A stretch of DNA of 18,141 nt, taken from assembly GCA_023423415.1 (NCBI GenBank), contig JAFAFP010000266.1:1-18141 (forward strand). The letters are read 5' to 3'. The notes below the pieces were generated by a model. It was not told the DNA's origin. It did no database searches and saw nothing but the letters and a program-made list of their open reading frames with translations. The translations under genes and the position numbers were made by a program. This document shows, one piece after another, positions 14,937-18,141 of this stretch. Position 1 is the first letter of the stretch; the number at the start of each line of letters is the position of its first letter. Source of the stretch: Pseudomonadota bacterium. Its GTDB lineage: Bacteria; Pseudomonadota; Alphaproteobacteria; Rhizobiales; Xanthobacteraceae.

Positions 14937-15605
14937 GTGACATCGCACGCCATGCGGGAAACCGCCGAAATTACAGAGACGTTCAAGATGCCGGCGAAGC
15001 TGCATTATGCATCGGCCTCGCCATTCGTGCGCAAGGTGATGGCGTCGGCGATTGAACTCGGCCTCGAGGGGCATTTCGCGCTTGAGCCCGCCGCCAATCC
15101 GACCATGCCGACCGTGCGCAATCCGGCGATCGCGGCCGACAATCCGTTGGCGAAAGTACCAACACTGGTGCTGGACGACGGCGAGCAGCTCTACGATTCG
15201 ATTGTGATCTGTGAATATCTCGATGCGATGGACGGCCGGCACAAGCTGTTTCCGGCATCGGGCATGGATCGCTGGCGTGCGTTGCGCACCAATGCGCTTG
15301 CGGACGGCATTCTCGATGCCGGCGTCCTGGTGCGGCTCGAGCGCGTGCGGCCGGAGGACAAGCGCTGGAGCGACTGGATCGATGGTCAGTTGTTCAAGAT
15401 CAACGGTTCGCTCGATCTGCTTGAAAGCAGCTTCAATAACTGGAGCCCGGGATTCAATATCGGCCACATCGCCGTGTCCTGCGCGCTGCAATGGCTTGAA
15501 TTCCGCGAGATCGTCGATAATCCGCGCAAGGGACGCGACCGCCTCTATGCCTGGCACGAGGAATTCTTGAAGCGGCCCTCGATGGCGCGTACCCAACCGG
15601 CGTGA
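14937..15605 (+). CDS. glutathione S-transferase family protein (first of a pair)
   Basis: Thioredoxin-like N-terminal domain followed by an all-helical C-terminal domain. The N-domain opens with LHYASASPFVRKV, where a serine is likely to activate glutathione. It continues with NPLAKVPTLVLDDGEQLYDS, containing the cis-proline VP and the DS pair that holds the glutathione glutamyl group. The start chosen is GTG 14937, six bases after AAGGAG; internal ATGs at 14952 and 14988 are alternatives, and longer forms reaching back to 14691 would run into the divergent monooxygenase gene. 222 residues is normal. Roles in such clusters include isomerising ring-fission products, reductive dehalogenation and ether cleavage; the sequence does not decide. 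The stop overlaps the next GST gene. Confidence 0.85.
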   Translation: MTSHAMRETAEITETFKMPAKLHYASASPFVRKVMASAIELGLEGHFALEPAANPTMPTVRNPAIAADNPLAKVPTLVLDDGEQLYDSIVICEYLDAMDGRHKLFPASGMDRWRALRTNALADGILDAGVLVRLERVRPEDKRWSDWIDGQLFKINGSLDLLESSFNNWSPGFNIGHIAVSCALQWLEFREIVDNPRKGRDRLYAWHEEFLKRPSMARTQPA

Positions 15606-16312
15606 TGCGCACAATGATACAACTTTATATGTGGGGCACGCCGAACGGCTACAAAGTGTCCATCATGCTGGAAGAAGCCGGGCTGCCTTACGCGGTCTGC
15701 CCGGTCGATATCGGCAAAGGCGAGCAATTCGCGCCTGATTTCCTGAAGATCAGCCCGAACAACAAGATTCCTGCAATCATCGACCCTGACGGGCCGGACG
15801 GCGCGCCGATCAGCGTGTTCGAGTCTGGCGCGATCCTGCACTATCTCGCGGAGAAGACCGGGCAGTTTCTGCCGAAGGATGCGCGCGGCCGCTATCGCGT
15901 CATGGAATGGCTGATGTTCCAGATGGGTGGCGTCGGCCCGATGCTCGGCCAGGCGCATCACTTCCGCCACTATGCCAAGGACAAGCATCCTTATTCCATC
16001 GATCGCTACACCCAGGAATCGGCGCGGCTATATGGCGTAATGGACCGGCGGCTTGAAGAGTCTGCTTATCTTGCTGGCGATGCCTATAGCATCGCCGACA
16101 TCGCCACGTTTCCATGGATTCGACGGCACGAGCGGCATGGACAGAAGCTGGAAGACTATCCGAATGTGCACCGGTGGTTTCAGTCCATCGCTGCGCGGCC
16201 GGCGGTGATCGCCGGCCTGAAGCCGCTGTCCGAGGGCGAGCAGCGCGGCATCCTTGCCGATGCGAAGTCGCACGATCTTTTGTTCGGGGCAGGGCAGCGC
16301 TCGCGCGCCTAG
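15602..16312 (+). CDS. glutathione S-transferase family protein, YfcG/Nu-class-like
   Basis: Second GST of the pair. TPNGYKV (residues 13-19) and SPNNKIPAI (51-59), followed by FESGAIL (73-79), are the signature of the YfcG/Nu-class group, where the Thr and Asn of TPNG replace the classical catalytic Tyr or Ser and the enzymes act as disulfide-bond oxidoreductases or glutathione-dependent lyases. The C-domain ends with the usual YPNVHRWFQSIAARPAV helix region. GTG 15602 overlaps the first GST stop (GTGA), with ATG 15605 and ATG 15614 as alternatives. Co-transcription with a different GST type suggests two successive glutathione steps or a conjugation-removal pair; this is inference. Confidence 0.87.
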   Translation: MMRTMIQLYMWGTPNGYKVSIMLEEAGLPYAVCPVDIGKGEQFAPDFLKISPNNKIPAIIDPDGPDGAPISVFESGAILHYLAEKTGQFLPKDARGRYRVMEWLMFQMGGVGPMLGQAHHFRHYAKDKHPYSIDRYTQESARLYGVMDRRLEESAYLAGDAYSIADIATFPWIRRHERHGQKLEDYPNVHRWFQSIAARPAVIAGLKPLSEGEQRGILADAKSHDLLFGAGQRSRA

Positions 16313-16316
16313 TCAC

Positions 16317-16343
16317 GCGATCTGTCCTCTGAGCGATCTGTCC
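16317..16343. repeat. tandem 11-bp direct repeat with 16-bp period
   Basis: GCGATCTGTCC occurs at 16317-16327 and again at 16333-16343, filling almost the whole 33-base gap between the convergent second GST gene and the ThDP enzyme gene. The TCTGTCC part also forms the arm of the palindrome at 14860-14885. No good hairpin with a T-run was seen here, so a terminator is not supported. Confidence 0.5.
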
Positions 16344-16345
16344 CT

Positions 16346-17995
16346 TCAGAACGTGATCGCCGACAGGCTTTCCGGGTCGAGCTTCACGTCGATCAGCAGC
16401 GGGGCCTTGCGATTGGCGATCGCTGCGGCGGCCGTCTCCAGATCGCTTTCTGAGCGCACGGTGATGCCCTCGCCACCGAGCGCCACTGCGACCGGCGCGA
16501 GGTCTGGCCAGTCCAACAGCGACAGTGCGGGGTCTATCCCCTTGCGACGGAACTGTATGTATTCCGCGCCATAGCCGTTGTCGTTGCATACAATGACGAC
16601 AAGATCGAGCTTCTGGCGCACTGCGGTCGAGAACTCGGTGAGCCCGCCCAGCATGAAGCCGCCGTCGCCGGTGATGAGCACAGTCGTCCGACCCTTCGCC
16701 GCCACAGCCGCACCGATGGCCTGGCCCATTCCGAGACCGATGGAGGCGGAATTGACCGTGTGTACATAGGAGCGCGGATCGGGAGCGTGGATCACCTTCC
16801 AGCTTTCCACCATGAAACGTCCTCCGTCCTGAACGACAACGCGGTCAGCGGGCAGCTCCTTCTCGAGCCTGATCAGCGCGGTACGGATATCGACAGTACC
16901 GTCAGCGTGCTCCTTGGATAGATAGGGCTGGATGCGGTTCGCAGCGATCTTCTCCTTCAGCGTTTCGCTGCGGAAGGCCGAAGGCTCGATTTCCGCCATG
17001 TCGAGCAATTCCACCATCCGGTCTGCGGTCAATGCAGGATCGCCGACAATGCCAGCATCGGGTACGCGGACGCGCCCGACCTCCTCGCGCTCCAGATTGA
17101 CCTGGATCACACGCTTGCCGTCGAGGTAGGGACCATGACCGGCGGTGTATTTGTTCAATCCCGCGCCGAAGGCGACGATGCAGTCAGCCGCGCCAACCGT
17201 TTCGGCGGCGACGTCCGTCGAGAGTGTGCCGAATACACCGAGGTCGAATGGTTCGCCGCTGAACAGGCCGCGCGCTTTCAGCGTTGTGGCGAGTGGCGCG
17301 CCGATGCGCTCCGCCAGCCGGATCAGGGCAGCCCTCGCACGTGCATCGCAGGCGCCGCGGCCGGCGAGCACGATCGGGCTACGGGCCGCCGCAATGATGC
17401 CCACGGCATTGTCGAGGTCGTCGCTCTCCGGCACCACGGCGCGATGCTCGGACAGGAAGTAGGGCACGTGGCGGTACTCGACCTCCTGCCACTGGAAGTC
17501 GGACGGGATGTTGAGGACGATGGGACGCCGTTCGATCTCCGCACGGCGGAACGCGGTCGCGATGTCCTCGCCCAGCGTGGCCGGTGCACGCAGTTGCTCG
17601 AAGCCGGCGCCGGTGGCGAGGATATGCTCCCGCTGCGGAACATTCTGGAAATTGTCCTTGTCGATGACCGCGGTGTCGCCAGCCAGGAGCACCATCGGCG
17701 TTGTGCCTTTGACGCCCTCGATCAGGGCAGTCAGCGTGTTGGTGACGCCAGGCCCATGGGTGACGGTCGCAACGCCGATCTTGCCAGTCACCTGGGCATA
17801 GCCCAGCGCCATCAGCACCGCGCTCGCCTCGTGAGCCGCGGCAACGAAGTGGCCGCCGCAATCGCGCACGAAACTATCGGCCATGTAGAGATTGGCGTCG
17901 CCAATCAGGCCGAACATCGTTTCGACGCCGTGGGCGGTCAGGTCGCGCGCCATGGCGGCGTAGACGGTCATTGTCTTGCTGGCAGGTTCGTGCAT
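16346..17995 (-). CDS. ThDP-dependent enzyme, acetolactate synthase-like large subunit
   Basis: Thiamine diphosphate enzyme that acts on a 2-oxo acid (decarboxylation or ligation). The three-domain order is complete: N-terminal pyrimidine-binding domain with the catalytic glutamate E56 in AAAHEASAV, a central domain (about 190-330), and a C-terminal diphosphate-binding domain with GDG at 443-445 and NDNGYG at 471-476. 549 residues is normal. ATG 17995 follows AAGGGA by six bases; an upstream in-frame ATG (18052) would overlap the enzyme fragment described next and is disfavoured. No small regulatory subunit gene follows and no valine-pathway gene is near, so a catabolic oxo-acid decarboxylase or carboligase is as likely as true acetolactate synthase. 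GC of this gene appears the highest in the window. Confidence 0.85.
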   Translation of the reverse strand: MHEPASKTMTVYAAMARDLTAHGVETMFGLIGDANLYMADSFVRDCGGHFVAAAHEASAVLMALGYAQVTGKIGVATVTHGPGVTNTLTALIEGVKGTTPMVLLAGDTAVIDKDNFQNVPQREHILATGAGFEQLRAPATLGEDIATAFRRAEIERRPIVLNIPSDFQWQEVEYRHVPYFLSEHRAVVPESDDLDNAVGIIAAARSPIVLAGRGACDARARAALIRLAERIGAPLATTLKARGLFSGEPFDLGVFGTLSTDVAAETVGAADCIVAFGAGLNKYTAGHGPYLDGKRVIQVNLEREEVGRVRVPDAGIVGDPALTADRMVELLDMAEIEPSAFRSETLKEKIAANRIQPYLSKEHADGTVDIRTALIRLEKELPADRVVVQDGGRFMVESWKVIHAPDPRSYVHTVNSASIGLGMGQAIGAAVAAKGRTTVLITGDGGFMLGGLTEFSTAVRQKLDLVVIVCNDNGYGAEYIQFRRKGIDPALSLLDWPDLAPVAVALGGEGITVRSESDLETAAAAIANRKAPLLIDVKLDPESLSAITF

Positions 17996-18017
17996 CGAGG
18001 GTCCCTTGGTCGTCCGG

Positions 18018-18140
18018 TCACGCGCGGAGATTATCGACGGCTGTGACAGCATGTTCGTCGCAGAAAATGACGATCAGGTCGAGCGTCTGGCGTCGGGCGG
18101 CTGAGAGCAAAGACGTGGATGGCCGGGACAAACCCGGCCA
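18018..18140 (-). pseudogene. decayed C-terminal fragment of a second ThDP (acetolactate synthase-like) enzyme
   Basis: Read on the minus strand, this stretch encodes LSAARRQTLDLIVIFCDE, which aligns with FSTAVRQKLDLVVIVCND at residues 455-472 of the adjacent intact ThDP enzyme. DNA identity is about two thirds over 63 bases by hand count. The frame lacks the GDG motif upstream (it runs instead through a hairpin) and meets a TGA at 18018-18020, so only a short piece of the domain remains. It is too different to be a recent copy of the neighbour and is better read as the relic of a paralogue. The window ends at 18141, so the left boundary beyond the hairpin is unseen. Confidence 0.5.
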
Positions 18141-18141
18141 T
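18119..18141. terminator. terminator-like hairpin at the window edge
   Basis: ATGGCCGGG and CCCGGCCAT form a perfect 9-bp stem around ACAAA. The very stable GC-rich stem with a short loop resembles intergenic hairpins common in Bradyrhizobium-type genomes. A following T-run cannot be checked because the window ends here. It may end transcription of a gene lying to the right. Confidence 0.5.

Noticed and set aside
16346..17995. Calling the ThDP enzyme a biosynthetic acetolactate synthase (ilvB)
   Set aside because: No small-subunit or other branched-chain biosynthesis gene is adjacent, and the setting is catabolic; only the family can be supported.
17135..18046. Long plus-strand open frame of about 300 codons opposite the ThDP enzyme gene
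   Set aside because: It is the antisense shadow of a well-supported ThDP enzyme. Its product is rich in Arg, Gly and His with no recognisable domain.
18040..18050. GCTGTGACAGC palindrome upstream of the ThDP enzyme
   Set aside because: It falls within the paralogue fragment, is only 5-1-5, and its spacing differs from the CTGTCC operators, so chance is likely.

Overview
The window is a catabolic (aromatic or xenobiotic degradation) gene cluster from what looks like an alphaproteobacterium of the Bradyrhizobium/Rhodopseudomonas/Afipia neighbourhood. That placement is an inference. It rests on high GC, frequent GTG starts with purine-rich ribosome sites, the style of the proteins, and a GCCGGG-acaaa-CCCGGC hairpin at the right edge of a kind I associate with those genomes. 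No 16S, tRNA, IS element, phage gene or CRISPR array was seen.

Left part, 212-8156, plus strand: one long, tightly packed operon behind a good sigma-70-like promoter (134-161). Its order is: [2Fe-2S]/FAD oxygenase reductase, ABC importer (binding protein with Tat-like signal, ATPase, permease), benzoate/anthranilate-type Rieske dioxygenase alpha and beta subunits, HpcH/HpaI aldolase, MmgE/PrpD-family protein. All three dioxygenase components are present, but there is no cis-diol dehydrogenase and no obvious ring-cleavage enzyme in the operon. The substrate is therefore either one whose diol re-aromatises by itself (as for anthranilate) or one whose later steps are encoded elsewhere.

A 418-base gene-poor stretch (8157-8574) coincides with a visible rise in GC, from about 55% to about 65-70% in hand-counted lines. 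The right part therefore looks like a separate module. It holds a VOC protein plus alpha/beta hydrolase pair (8575-10237), a TetR repressor (about 10295-10969), a LuxR-type regulator (11125-11919), and a minus-strand operon of MhpA-like FAD monooxygenase, DUF2783-like small protein and an MBL-fold protein with an altered metal site (14798 down to 11931). Divergent from that operon is a pair of glutathione S-transferases (14937-16312), and a convergent ThDP-dependent acetolactate-synthase-like gene follows (17995 down to 16346). Just upstream of the last gene is a decayed fragment of a second ThDP enzyme.

The most useful new observation is regulatory. A perfect 10-6-10 inverted repeat (GTCTGTCCTT / AAGGACAGAC) sits between the divergent monooxygenase and GST operons at 14860-14885. 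A recognisable copy with identical arm spacing sits upstream of the VOC/hydrolase operon at 8464-8489. This suggests that the two operons form one regulon, plausibly under the local TetR protein. It also suggests that monooxygenase, VOC protein, hydrolase, MBL protein and GSTs act in one pathway. A second, different palindrome (17-bp perfect core, 37-bp extended) lies before the LuxR gene. The substrate of either pathway cannot be read from the sequence.
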